Shown here: positions 38,300 to 46,592 of the stretch, piece after piece
How positions within the stretch are numbered: position 1 is the first letter of the stretch
Layout: the number at the start of each line of letters is the position of its first letter
Source of the DNA: Rothia mucilaginosa
GTDB taxonomy: Bacteria; Actinomycetota; Actinomycetes; Actinomycetales; Micrococcaceae
Assembly (NCBI RefSeq): GCF_901875305.1
Contig: NZ_CABFLY010000001.1
Location: 434,001-498,000 of the forward strand
Reading direction: 5' to 3'
DNA: 64,000 nt
Program-made: the position numbers and the translations under genes
The notes under the pieces: generated by a model
What the model was told of the DNA's origin: nothing
Seen by the model: the letters and a program-made list of their open reading frames with translations, nothing else
The model's database searches: none

Positions 38300-38410
38300 C
38301 AAAAAGAAAGGGAGCCCCGTCCGTGGGGCTCCCTTTCCAGCATCACACACAGGAAGAAAGTCTTCTAGACCGATCGGGGAGGCCTTCCCACAAGGCCAAC
38401 CCCATTCGGT
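38300..38410 (-). ncRNA. Predicted structured small RNA of about 110 nt
   Basis: On the minus strand a promoter (TTGTGT, 17 bases, TATATT) is followed by a sequence with three hairpins in order. The first, at the 5' end, has nested pairs ACCGA/TCGGT, GGGG/CCCC and GGCCTT/AAGGCC over about 42 bases. The second is GAAGA-CTT-TCTTC. The third is AAAGGGAGCCCC with its exact complement, followed by TCTTTTT, a textbook intrinsic terminator. No long ORF with a ribosome binding site fits the same stretch. It lacks the SRP RNA core, 6S shape, tRNA features and the C-rich loops of 6C RNA, so I cannot name it. Confidence 0.6.
38303..38336 (-). terminator. Terminator of the predicted small RNA
   Basis: On the minus strand, AAAGGGAGCCCC and GGGGCTCCCTTT flank a 6-base loop and are followed by CTTTTTG. 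Confidence 0.8.
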
Positions 38411-38416
38411 AATAAA

Positions 38417-38445
38417 AATATAACCTAATTCGAGAGTGTACACAA
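38417..38445 (-). promoter_or_regulatory. Promoter of the predicted small RNA
   Basis: Minus-strand TTGTGT (38445-38440) and TATATT (38422-38417) with a 17-base spacer; initiation is expected near 38410. Confidence 0.6.
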
Positions 38446-38817
38446 ACCGAAAATGGCGACAGCCCGTCACTAAACCAAGGTTGCCCTAAATAAAATCCGG
38501 GCCGTTGTTGGGAAGAGCGGGGTATTGTAGGGTAGTAAAAATCTTTAAAAAATTTTTGAGAAACATGCCGAAACCCTTCGATATCTCTCGAGACCCCTCG
38601 AGACTCGTTGTGTGTAGGTATTGGACCCCGGCAGAAAAGGGGGCTTCGCTATGGGCTTTGTCTTATGGGCTTTGCTAGAAAGCAATAATTGCCGAATCGC
38701 TATGGGACATCTGCTCACGCTTCATGTGTGACCCTCTGCCGAGGCAATGCATGTCATGAAATAGCCCCGTTTACTCTCTGGGAGAATTGGTGACGCCGTT
38801 CATGAGAGAATAACCGG

Positions 38818-39312
38818 ATGAAAGAATGGATTAACTCTCTACCGATTGAGGTTGCCCTACTCTTCATGTGGATTGTGGGAATTGTTCGCACCTGCCTGGT
38901 CTATTGGGCTGCAGCCCTGACCGCGAAGGGGAGCGCACGCCTCCACCGTATCCGCGAGGCAATGGAACGTCCCCTGTACCGCAAGGCTCGCGCCTTCATT
39001 AACCGTTGGGGCGTTATCGCCGTGCCTCTGTGCTTTCTGACCGTGGGTTTTCAGACGGCTGTCATCATCACCACCGGTTTTACCCGTATGCCCCTACGCC
39101 GCTGGATCCCCGCGATGCTGATCGGCACCCTCATGTGGGCCGCCATCTACACCACGATTGGCTTCGCCATTCTCGCCGCCCTCGGCCTGGAGCCCTGGAT
39201 GTTCCCTGTAGCCCTGGCCTTCGTGGTGGCTTGTGCGGTCATCATCTCTGTGGTGCGTGAGAAGCGCATCGACCGCAAGGGTACAGCTGAAGACCTCACC
39301 CAGCGCGACTAA
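38818..39312 (+). CDS. DedA-like (VTT domain) membrane protein
   Basis: A 164-residue protein with hydrophobic segments at about 8-35, 62-85, 92-120 and 122-145. The segment RWGVIAVPLCFLTVGFQTAVIITTG and the following GTLMWAAIYTTIGF resemble the core of DedA/VTT proteins (lipid scramblase or proton-dependent transport families). It is shorter than a typical DedA of about 200 residues, and the acidic and arginine motifs of the family are not obvious, so the match is moderate. No strong ribosome binding site precedes the ATG. It is followed by the LysR-domain protein gene. Confidence 0.65.
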   Translation: MKEWINSLPIEVALLFMWIVGIVRTCLVYWAAALTAKGSARLHRIREAMERPLYRKARAFINRWGVIAVPLCFLTVGFQTAVIITTGFTRMPLRRWIPAMLIGTLMWAAIYTTIGFAILAALGLEPWMFPVALAFVVACAVIISVVREKRIDRKGTAEDLTQRD

Positions 39313-39343
39313 CCTCGCTGGGCGAATGTGCTAGCGTGGAGGG

Positions 39344-40501
39344 ATGAGTTCAACCGACACCTCCACCGCAGGCACTCCTGAGCAGCCTCCCGTAGCTACC
39401 GCAGAGTATCGCGAAGACCGCGCGGAGCAGGCAGTACTCCTCGATGCGGCCGATACAGAAAAGCCCTCCGAGGCGCCTACCCGCGTGTATCTGCACCCCG
39501 AGCAACTGGCCATGATTCAGACCCCGGAGGCTCTGCCCGTGCCGGTTCTGCAACGCTCGGCCCTGCGCGTGAGCTACGTGCCCGGCATTATGCCCGGCAA
39601 GTGGTTCAACCGCTGGCACGAACGCTATGGCGACCGCGTGCCTCTGGCGGAGGTGCCGGTGCGCGAGGCGCGCGGCCTGGACTCCCTGCACCAGAACCTG
39701 CAGCTGATCGAACCCGAGCTCGCGGAGAGCCTCGAATCGGCGGGCCCCGCAGAGAACGCGGAACCCGCGCCCTTCGAGCGGCTGGACATTCCCGAGAACC
39801 CCTTCGCCCACATGAGCATCCTGCGCCCCTATCGTGAACCGGCCAGCACCGACGGCGAGAAGTACCACAGCATCCGTCTTTACGAGGAGCTACCCGTGGT
39901 TATCCTGCCGACGGATCATGTGCTCACCGTGCTCGATGAGGTGCCCGTGGCCGAGCTGGCTGAGGAGTTCCTGCTCCAGCCCGCCTCCGATATTCCTGCT
40001 TATGAGGAGGTGTCTCGCTCCTGGCGTGAAAGCTCCGGCCGTATTGTGCCCGAGGGTCTGAACGATCAGGAGACTATCGAGCTGGTGGCCGCCGGTGTGG
40101 GTCTGTACATCGTGCCCATGTCTATCGCGCGTTTCTATCACCGCAAGGACCTCACTTACCGTCCCGTGCCCGAGCTGGACACCTACCCGGTGCACCTGGT
40201 CTGGCCGCGCGCGCCCAAGGGCGAACCACGCCCCGAGGAACTTGAGGATCTCCTGCAGGACTTTATTGGCATTGTGCGCGGGCGTACCGCCAGCAGTGAT
40301 CGCGGTACCGAAACCCGCCAGGCCCGCGCTGAACGCGTGGCCGCGGAGAAGGCCAAGGCTAAAGCGAAGGCTCGAGCCGCTAATGCACGCCGCGAGGCAC
40401 GCGATAAGAAGCGAGCCAATGCTAAGAAGAACGGTAATGCCCGACAGCACGCCCGTCAGACTTCCCAGGCCGCTTCGGCGCGCCGGGGTAAGAAGCGCTA
40501 G
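39344..40501 (+). CDS. LysR-type substrate-binding domain protein lacking a helix-turn-helix
   Basis: A 385-residue protein. Residues about 70-310 resemble the periplasmic-binding-like effector domain of LysR regulators (LRVSYVPGIMPGKWFNRWHERYGDRVPL, VVILPTDHVLTVLDEVPVAEL, and the sensor-like GVGLYIVPMSIARFYHRKDLTYRPVPEL). The N-terminal 60 residues are disordered and contain no helix-turn-helix. The last 75 residues are extremely Lys/Arg/Ala-rich, as in DNA- or RNA-binding tails. It may have kept ligand sensing and acquired a nonspecific nucleic-acid tail. Similar HTH-less proteins occur in Micrococcales as far as I recall. Sixteen bases separate it from the Nudix gene. Confidence 0.7.
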   Translation: MSSTDTSTAGTPEQPPVATAEYREDRAEQAVLLDAADTEKPSEAPTRVYLHPEQLAMIQTPEALPVPVLQRSALRVSYVPGIMPGKWFNRWHERYGDRVPLAEVPVREARGLDSLHQNLQLIEPELAESLESAGPAENAEPAPFERLDIPENPFAHMSILRPYREPASTDGEKYHSIRLYEELPVVILPTDHVLTVLDEVPVAELAEEFLLQPASDIPAYEEVSRSWRESSGRIVPEGLNDQETIELVAAGVGLYIVPMSIARFYHRKDLTYRPVPELDTYPVHLVWPRAPKGEPRPEELEDLLQDFIGIVRGRTASSDRGTETRQARAERVAAEKAKAKAKARAANARREARDKKRANAKKNGNARQHARQTSQAASARRGKKR

Positions 40502-40517
40502 GCGGTAAAATCGAACC

Positions 40518-41030
40518 ATGGCATTATCAATGGAAACCCGACCAGCTGCCTACGCGGTCATCATCGAGCAGGGTAAGTTGCTCATGACCCACTGGGTGCC
40601 CGAAGACCGGAATCTCAGCCCCCTCTGGTCCCTGCCCGGCGGCGGTATGGAACCGGGCGAGCAGGCCGATGAGACGGCGCTGCGCGAGACCCTTGAAGAG
40701 ACCGGATACAGCGTCGCTATCGAGGATATCTTGGGTGTGCACGCCGGCCATTTTCCGGTGCGTTCGCCCCAAAAAGACCCGGATGCGTTGCCCTTCTGCG
40801 CTCTGCGGGTGGTTTTCCGCGCCCACGTTGTCACCGGTGAACTGCGCCACGAGGTGAACGGGTCCTCCGACACCGCGCGCTGGGTGCCCATCGCCGAACT
40901 CGATACGATTCGCTACGGCACGCTCATCGACGAGGTTGCTTCCATGATGGGGTACACCAACGCCGCGAGCTGGGCCCGAGAATACCGCGAATTTCTCGCT
41001 GATGAGAACGCCAGGAAGCTCACCTCATGA
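40518..41030 (+). CDS. Nudix hydrolase
   Basis: A 170-residue hydrolase of nucleoside diphosphate-linked compounds. The Nudix box runs from GGGMEPGEQADETALRETLE into ETGY, with the catalytic Glu pair in REtLEE. The surrounding domain (VIIEQGKLLMTHW, LWSLPGGG, FCALRVVFRA) is normal. The substrate is not predictable. Its stop overlaps the ATG of the OpuAC-like lipoprotein gene by four bases. Confidence 0.9.
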   Translation: MALSMETRPAAYAVIIEQGKLLMTHWVPEDRNLSPLWSLPGGGMEPGEQADETALRETLEETGYSVAIEDILGVHAGHFPVRSPQKDPDALPFCALRVVFRAHVVTGELRHEVNGSSDTARWVPIAELDTIRYGTLIDEVASMMGYTNAASWAREYREFLADENARKLTS

Positions 41031-42313
41031 CCCGCCCCGCCCTAACCCGCCGCGCCTTGCTGGGCTCTGTGGCGCTTGCCCCGTTGCTAGCCACCTGCTC
41101 CACCCATGACGCAACGCCGCAGGTGGACCCCTCCGCGCCCGCCTACGGTACTTTGCGTATTGGCTATGGCGTATTGCGCGAGATGCACGCCGTAGCTCAC
41201 GTGTACGCTCAGGCTCTGCGGAGGGTCGGCTACACTGTCGAACTGGTTGAAACGGACCATAGCCGTCGCCAGGCCTTGCGCGCCCTCCTCGCGCCCTCGG
41301 GACGCCCGGAAAACACCGGAACCGAATCGACTGCCCCCGAAGTGAACAAGGTTGAAGCCACCGCCGCCTACGAGGCGCTACCCGCAGACCGCGGCACCGC
41401 TTCTGGCCAGGCTCAGAACATCAAACCGCTGGATATCGTCATCGACTACAGCGGTGACCTGCTACTCTACCTGACCGATGATGGTAAGCTCAGCCCTGCC
41501 GCCGTGCAGAATGAGCGTGTGGCAGCCTCGGTAACCGCCTCCGCTGCCGCTGCCGGGGTGACCCTACCCCCGGCCCCCACGCAGAACCCCAGCGTTACCC
41601 CCAGCGACGCGGATTCTGGCAGCGGAACGAACGGCGGGGCTTCCGGTACCGCAAGCCCCTCCGCGGGTTCTTCGACCGACTCAACGGCCACCGCATCGGC
41701 AACCCGCTCGACGGACCCCATCAATTTGCGCGCCATGACCACCACCGACATGACCAATGCCATCTCGCGCATCCTGCCTGAGGGGCTGAACCTGCTGAAC
41801 GGTGCCGGCGCCACCAACCGTGACGTGCTGGTCACCACCCGCGCTGTCAGCGCCCGCCACAAGCTCACCTCACTGGCTGGCCTGCGCGATGTGCACGCCG
41901 CCCTGGGCTTTTCCATTCCTGATAGTTATTCGACGGGGACCTACGGCATCGAGTCGTTGCGTAGCCTTTATCGCTACACGGCCCGCACCGTCAAACAGCA
42001 GAATGACCCTGCCGAGCGTGTACGTTCCCTCACCGATGACAGTGTGCAGGTGAGCCTGCTACATAGCGTGAACCCTGCTATTGACGATAATCGTCTGGTC
42101 GTGCTGGAGGACCCTTCCAGCGCCATGTTGCAGCAGCAATTGGTGCCGATTATTCGTCGTACCTTGCCAGATAGCGCTCGTAACGCGATTAACCGCGTAT
42201 CATCTACACTAGACACGGGTAACCTCTCGTTCCTGCTGCAGCTCACCAGCGGATCCAACCCCATCGCCGATGACGACGCAGCGCAATTCATTTTGGATCA
42301 CCCTAGAAAGTAA
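41027..42313 (+). CDS. OpuAC-like substrate-binding lipoprotein
   Basis: A 428-residue exported protein with a lipoprotein signal peptide; twin Arg at residues 8-9 and the lipobox Cys at 24 (LLATC). Residues 40-75 (TLRIGYGVLREMHAVAHVYAQALRRVGYTVELVE) and the C-terminal part (KLTSLAGLRDV to NRVSSTLDTGNLSFLLQL) match quaternary-ammonium (glycine betaine/choline) binding proteins. A Ser/Thr/Gly/Ala-rich insertion of about 60 residues (around 165-225) interrupts the fold, and the aromatic cage residues are not obvious. No ABC permease or ATPase gene is adjacent, so it is an orphan. It overlaps the Nudix gene and is followed six bases later by the aminotransferase gene. Confidence 0.72.
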   Translation: MTRPALTRRALLGSVALAPLLATCSTHDATPQVDPSAPAYGTLRIGYGVLREMHAVAHVYAQALRRVGYTVELVETDHSRRQALRALLAPSGRPENTGTESTAPEVNKVEATAAYEALPADRGTASGQAQNIKPLDIVIDYSGDLLLYLTDDGKLSPAAVQNERVAASVTASAAAAGVTLPPAPTQNPSVTPSDADSGSGTNGGASGTASPSAGSSTDSTATASATRSTDPINLRAMTTTDMTNAISRILPEGLNLLNGAGATNRDVLVTTRAVSARHKLTSLAGLRDVHAALGFSIPDSYSTGTYGIESLRSLYRYTARTVKQQNDPAERVRSLTDDSVQVSLLHSVNPAIDDNRLVVLEDPSSAMLQQQLVPIIRRTLPDSARNAINRVSSTLDTGNLSFLLQLTSGSNPIADDDAAQFILDHPRK

Positions 42314-42319
42314 AACATC

Positions 42320-43543
42320 ATGACGAAGTACCGTCAGTCCTCCCGACTGAACAACGTCCTCTACGATATTCGCGGACCGATTCTGGACGAGGCGAACCGC
42401 ATGGAAGCGATGGGCCACCGCATCCTGAAGCTGAACATCGGCAACCCCGCCCCCTTCGGGTTTGAGGCGCCGGACGCGATCATGATGGATATTATTCGTC
42501 ACCTGCCCGAAACCCAGGGTTACTCCGATTCTCGCGGCCTGTACTCCGCACGTACCGCCATCGTGCAGCACTACCAGAACCGCGGCATCATGAACCTGGA
42601 TACCGACTCCGTCTACCTGGGTAACGGTGTGTCGGAGCTGATTCCGATGACCCTGCAGGCGCTCTGCGAGCCCGGCGACGAGATTCTGATTCCGATGCCT
42701 GACTACCCGCTGTGGACCGCCTCCACCGCGCTGGTGGGCGGCAAGCCCGTGCACTACCTCTGCGACGAGGAAAACAACTGGTACCCCGACATCGAAGACA
42801 TCAAGTCGAAGATTACCGAGCGCACTAAGGGCATCGTGGTGATTAACCCGAATAACCCGACCGGTGCCGTCTACCCGCGCTCGATTCTGAAGCAGATTGT
42901 TGATGTGGCTCGCGAACACGGCTTGGTCGTGTTCTCCGACGAAATCTACGAGAAGATTGTTTACGATGGCGCAGAAGCCATCAACATGGCCTCCCTGACC
43001 GGCGATGACGTGCTCTGCCTGACCTTCTCTGGCCTGTCTAAGGCCTACCGCGTGTGCGGTTACCGTGCGGGTTGGGTGGCCATCACCGGCCCGAAGAAGG
43101 ACGCCTCCAGCTATCTGGAAGGTATCCACCTGCTCGCCTCGATGCGTCTGTGTGCTAACGTGCCGGCACAGCACGCGGTGCAGACCGCGCTGGGCGGCTA
43201 CCAGTCCATCAACGAGCTGATTGCTCCCGGTGGCCGTCTGTATGAGCAGCGCACCCTGGCCCACAAGATGCTCAACGAGATTGACGGCATCAGCTGCACT
43301 CCCGCCGATGGCGCGCTGTACCTGTTCCCGAAGATTGACATTGAGCGCTTCGATATTACTGACGACGAGCAGTTCGTGCTCGATCTGCTCAAGAGCCAGA
43401 AGATTCTCTTCAGCCACGGCCGAGCCTTCAACTGGAAGGATCCCGACCACTTCCGCCTGGTGTTCCTGCCCGATACGCAGACCCTCACCAGCGCCCTGGA
43501 GCGTCTGGGTAACTTCATGGCCGATTACAAGCAGAAGCACTAG
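42320..43543 (+). CDS. PLP-dependent aminotransferase, AlaA/alanine transaminase type
   Basis: A 407-residue class I aminotransferase. Landmarks: RILKLNIGNPAPFGFEAP, the substrate-loop GYSDSRGLYSAR, VINPNNPTGAVYP, SDEIYEKIVYDG and the PLP lysine in SGLSKAYRVCGYRAGW. The N-terminus and the KLNIGNPAPF signature match the AlaA group that makes alanine from pyruvate and glutamate. It ends just before a strong terminator and is the last gene of the LysR-domain/Nudix/lipoprotein/aminotransferase run. Confidence 0.9.
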   Translation: MTKYRQSSRLNNVLYDIRGPILDEANRMEAMGHRILKLNIGNPAPFGFEAPDAIMMDIIRHLPETQGYSDSRGLYSARTAIVQHYQNRGIMNLDTDSVYLGNGVSELIPMTLQALCEPGDEILIPMPDYPLWTASTALVGGKPVHYLCDEENNWYPDIEDIKSKITERTKGIVVINPNNPTGAVYPRSILKQIVDVAREHGLVVFSDEIYEKIVYDGAEAINMASLTGDDVLCLTFSGLSKAYRVCGYRAGWVAITGPKKDASSYLEGIHLLASMRLCANVPAQHAVQTALGGYQSINELIAPGGRLYEQRTLAHKMLNEIDGISCTPADGALYLFPKIDIERFDITDDEQFVLDLLKSQKILFSHGRAFNWKDPDHFRLVFLPDTQTLTSALERLGNFMADYKQKH

Positions 43544-43601
43544 CGAGGGGTATCTCTCGCTGGCCGTGTAGCTAACCCTGTAGCTAACCCTACTGGCGCA
43601 T

Positions 43602-43650
43602 AAATGGTCTGCCCCGCAGTTCAAGATGAGCTGCGGGGCAGACCATTTTT
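43602..43650. terminator. Bidirectional terminator between the aminotransferase gene and xseB
   Basis: AAATGGTCTGCCCCGCAG at 43602-43619 is exactly complementary to 43631-43648, with T-runs on both sides. Just upstream, TGTAGCTAACCC is repeated in tandem. Confidence 0.85.
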
Positions 43651-43680
43651 ATGGGTGCAAATGTAGCTGGGATAGCGCGC

Positions 43681-43929
43681 TTAGTTGGCTACGGGATTCT
43701 GCTCGCCGCGCACCGCGTTCAGGCGCTCCTGCGCGCCCTTCAGCCAGGCTTCGCATCGGGCGGCCAGGGCTTCGCCGCGCTCCCACAGGGCAATCGAGGT
43801 TTCCAGGTCGCTGGTGCCAGACTCCAGCTGGCGCACGACCTGCTCCAGCTCGGCACGAGCCTGCTCGTAGCCGAGGGTTTCGACGGGTGCGCCCAGCTCG
43901 GCGCTGTTGAAGCTAATGTTCTCGCTCAT
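43681..43929 (-). CDS. xseB: Exodeoxyribonuclease VII small subunit
   Basis: An 82-residue helical subunit with the signature [19 protein letters not shown] and [16 protein letters not shown]. It coats the large subunit in the ExoVII complex that degrades single-stranded DNA. It lies 55 bases downstream of xseA on the same strand; GAAAGG precedes the ATG. Confidence 0.95.
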   Translation of the reverse strand: MSENISFNSAELGAPVETLGYEQARAELEQVVRQLESGTSDLETSIALWERGEALAARCEAWLKGAQERLNAVRGEQNPVAN

Positions 43930-43983
43930 TGAGGAACCTTTCAGAGATAAAAAACTTGGGGTAAAACTTAGGGGTATCGAGGT

Positions 43984-45279
43984 TTAGGAGATGTTTGAGG
44001 GAGCCGTGGAGGTCACGGTCGCCTGCGCCGAACCTGCCGCCGCACGCACCGTGATCTGCTCGCCCTCACTTAGGGATGAAGCGTCACGCACAATAGCGCC
44101 CGCCGAATCCTGCACGATGGAGTAGCCGCGGCTGAGGGTCTGGGCGGGGGAGAGGGAACGCACGCGCGCAATGGTGTGTTCCAACGTTCCGGACTCTCGC
44201 TCGAGGCGGTGCTCGGTGGCCCGCAGGGCGCGTTCGCGCAGGCGATTCACCTCCTCCACACGCATGAGCAGGGAGGACTCCGGATGGGTGAACACCGGGC
44301 GGCTTCGCAGCTGCGCGATGTAGCTCATCTGCATACCCACATAGCCGAGCACCGCGCGGTCCAAGCGGGCGCGCGCCTCGGTGATGCGGGCGGTTTCCTC
44401 CGAAATATCGGGCACAATACGCTTACCCGCATCGGTGGGGGTGGAAGCACGTAAATCGGCGACCGCATCGAGGATGGGGGAGTCCGCCTCGTGACCGATT
44501 GCCGAGACCACCGGGGTGACGGCGGCCGCGACGGCTCGGATGAGGGACTCCTCAGAGAAGGGGAGCAGGTCCTCGAAGGAGCCGCCGCCTCGGGCGATAA
44601 CGATGACGTCCACCTCCGGGTGCGCGTCCAGCTCCGCGAGGGCCGCAATGACCTCAGCCGCCGCACCTTCACCCTGCACGCGGGTGTTGCGCACCTCGAA
44701 GGTCACGCCGGGCCAGCGTAGGGAGGCGTTGCGGATAACGTCCTTCTCAGCATCGGAGTCGCGACCGGTAATCAGGCCCACGCGGTTGGGAAGCATAGGC
44801 AACGGCTTCTTGCGGGCGTCGGCGAACAGCCCCTCGGCGGCGAGTTGCTCACGCAGACGCTGCAGCTGCTCGTGCAGGTTGCCGGTGCCGACCGCGTACA
44901 CCTCCTTACCGATGAGGGAGAGCTTGCCGTTCTTCCACAGGCTCGGCTTGGCGCGGGTGACGATGCGCGAGCCCACGGTCACGTCGGCGGCGAGGCCGCT
45001 GCCGGCGCGGCCGAAGAGCGCGAGGGTGAAGGAAAAATCCTCCTGAACGTCCTTGAGCTCCATGAAGACGTTGCCTCCGCGGCCGTTGAGCGAGGCGACC
45101 TGCGCCTCAACCCATAGCTCGGGAACCTTGTCCACATAGTTTTTGAGGTTCTGCGCGAGCAGCGCAAGGGGCCAGGGGTTGGTGGCGGTGGTTTCCTGCG
45201 ACTTCGCGGGAAGCTGCCGCTCGTGCACGGGCGGCACCACGAGCGCCGGCCGTGCCGCGGAGGGGTTGTAGAAATTCAT
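43984..45279 (-). CDS. xseA: Exodeoxyribonuclease VII large subunit
   Basis: The catalytic subunit of ExoVII (431 residues from the chosen start). The N-terminal OB-fold (WVEAQVASLNGRGGNVFMELKD), the catalytic core (LPNRVGLITGRDSDAEKDVI, VIVIARGGGSFEDLLPF, VVSAIGHEADSPI, ASTPTDAGK) and the C-terminal coiled coil are present. I prefer the ATG at 45279: the -10-like TAACAA ends seven bases upstream, which fits a leaderless message; the frame extends 34 codons further without support. It pairs with xseB, and ispH lies divergently beyond one gene, a conserved actinobacterial neighbourhood. Confidence 0.95.
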   Translation of the reverse strand: MNFYNPSAARPALVVPPVHERQLPAKSQETTATNPWPLALLAQNLKNYVDKVPELWVEAQVASLNGRGGNVFMELKDVQEDFSFTLALFGRAGSGLAADVTVGSRIVTRAKPSLWKNGKLSLIGKEVYAVGTGNLHEQLQRLREQLAAEGLFADARKKPLPMLPNRVGLITGRDSDAEKDVIRNASLRWPGVTFEVRNTRVQGEGAAAEVIAALAELDAHPEVDVIVIARGGGSFEDLLPFSEESLIRAVAAAVTPVVSAIGHEADSPILDAVADLRASTPTDAGKRIVPDISEETARITEARARLDRAVLGYVGMQMSYIAQLRSRPVFTHPESSLLMRVEEVNRLRERALRATEHRLERESGTLEHTIARVRSLSPAQTLSRGYSIVQDSAGAIVRDASSLSEGEQITVRAAAGSAQATVTSTAPSNIS

Positions 45280-45431
45280 ATTCCTATTGTTACCGATAAG
45301 CCAATTTTCTGCCCGCCGGCCGGTGATGGGCTCCGAGCAAACGAAACGGGGAGCGGGCGAATCCCTCAGCTTCTGGCGCATTCTTATCCCGTCGCCTCGT
45401 GCCCATAATGCTGAGACGGTACGCTAGGCTC

Positions 45432-46565
45432 ATGCGTTCACCAGATCACCACAACGCCACTCGCAACCTGGACGAGGAAGAGACCTCGCTCCTGCAACCC
45501 ACGCGGGTGATGCCTGCATCGGGCTATCCGTCGACCCCTAGCGGGTTGCCAAGCCCCGCCCCGCAGCCCGTGGCGGCCCCTCCAGCGCACGCACCCGCTG
45601 CGGCGGGTCTGCGTACGGTCCTCGCCCTCCTGCTGAGCCTACTCGCGGTGCTGTGCGCCCTGGGCGCCACAGGCGGCGCCTGGGTGAAGGCAAATATCGC
45701 CTCCGAGATTGGTTTTTCAGAGATTTCAGCGAACCTGGCCCGCGATCAGCAGCTGGCCACCCGTATCGCTGACGGCGCGGTGGAAGACCTCATGAAGAGT
45801 GAAGCTATGACGACCTTCCTCGACGGCACCCGCGCGAGCGGCCTATACTCCATTCTGGTGAAGCCCACCGAAAACGGGATTCGCTCCACGCTCAACCGCG
45901 CCGCCGGTGAGCTCTCAAAAACTGATGAATACCGAAGTCTCTGGCGCGATATCGCGGAAGAGACTCGACGGTACAACCTGAGTCACGACGGCCCCGCCGT
46001 CATTGTGCTTACGCCCTTCTACCGGGCCCTGGACGAGAAGGTCGGCTCATTCGGCTCCTTCGACCCGGACCTGACGCGCATCGGCCCCGAGACCCTGAAC
46101 ATTGACCGGGTCCGGGACGGCGCGGCCCAGGGGAGTGCGACGCAGGACAGTGATTGGGTAGTCCACTCGGCAATTAAACGCGTCGCTGCCATCGGGCAGG
46201 CCACCGGAACTCTAATTGTTCTGGCGGCCATCCTGCTCTTCGTAGCCGTCCTGATTGCGCCTCGCCGCCGCGTGCTGGTGCCGGTCGCCTCCGCCCTGCT
46301 GTACGCCCTGGCCTGCTGGGGTGCCGCCTCCTGGCTGGGTGCCCAGACCCCCGCCTCCCTGGGAGTCACTAGCCGTAGTGCTGCTGGAACCGCGCTGATC
46401 GACGGGGCGTGGAACGTGACCCAGCCCTCGGTTACATCCCATCTGGGGGCTGCGGCGAGCTACGGTCTCGCTGCGACGGTTATCCTGCTACTGGTGGGGA
46501 TTCTCATGCGTCTGGTCCACCTGGGCCGCACCGCTGCGAGCGATGCCACAGTCATCACACACTAA
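45432..46565 (+). CDS. Hypothetical membrane protein with large extracytoplasmic domain
   Basis: A 377-residue protein from the ATG at 45432 (the frame opens at 45399). A Pro/Ala-rich cytoplasmic tail is followed by a membrane helix (about residues 58-82), an extracytoplasmic region of some 160 residues, and three C-terminal helices (around 256-276, 282-303 and 344-365). No family recognised; the layout resembles other uncharacterised actinobacterial membrane proteins. TACGCT lies six bases before the ATG, so the message may be leaderless. It is divergent from xseA and precedes ispH. Confidence 0.6.
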   Translation: MRSPDHHNATRNLDEEETSLLQPTRVMPASGYPSTPSGLPSPAPQPVAAPPAHAPAAAGLRTVLALLLSLLAVLCALGATGGAWVKANIASEIGFSEISANLARDQQLATRIADGAVEDLMKSEAMTTFLDGTRASGLYSILVKPTENGIRSTLNRAAGELSKTDEYRSLWRDIAEETRRYNLSHDGPAVIVLTPFYRALDEKVGSFGSFDPDLTRIGPETLNIDRVRDGAAQGSATQDSDWVVHSAIKRVAAIGQATGTLIVLAAILLFVAVLIAPRRRVLVPVASALLYALACWGAASWLGAQTPASLGVTSRSAAGTALIDGAWNVTQPSVTSHLGAAASYGLAATVILLLVGILMRLVHLGRTAASDATVITH

Positions 46566-46592
46566 AAGTCCGAACAACGTAGGATAGTAACC

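Larger units (their letters stand above)
38149..38817. other. Non-coding region with terminators, RNA candidate and palindrome
   Basis: About 670 bases without a supported protein gene. Contents from left to right: terminator of the membrane-anchored protein (38221-38253), a minus-strand structured RNA candidate (38300-38410) with its promoter, an AT-rich stretch around 38535-38560, a perfect palindrome TCTCGAG-ACCC-CTCGAGA at 38586-38603, and the 5' region of the DedA-like gene with near-repeats of TATGGGCTTTG at about 38650-38685. Confidence 0.6.

Noticed and set aside
38341..38410. tRNA or SRP RNA in the 38.3-kb spacer
   Set aside because: No T-arm or acceptor pairing and no SRP core sequence; the stretch forms different hairpins, reported as an unassigned RNA.
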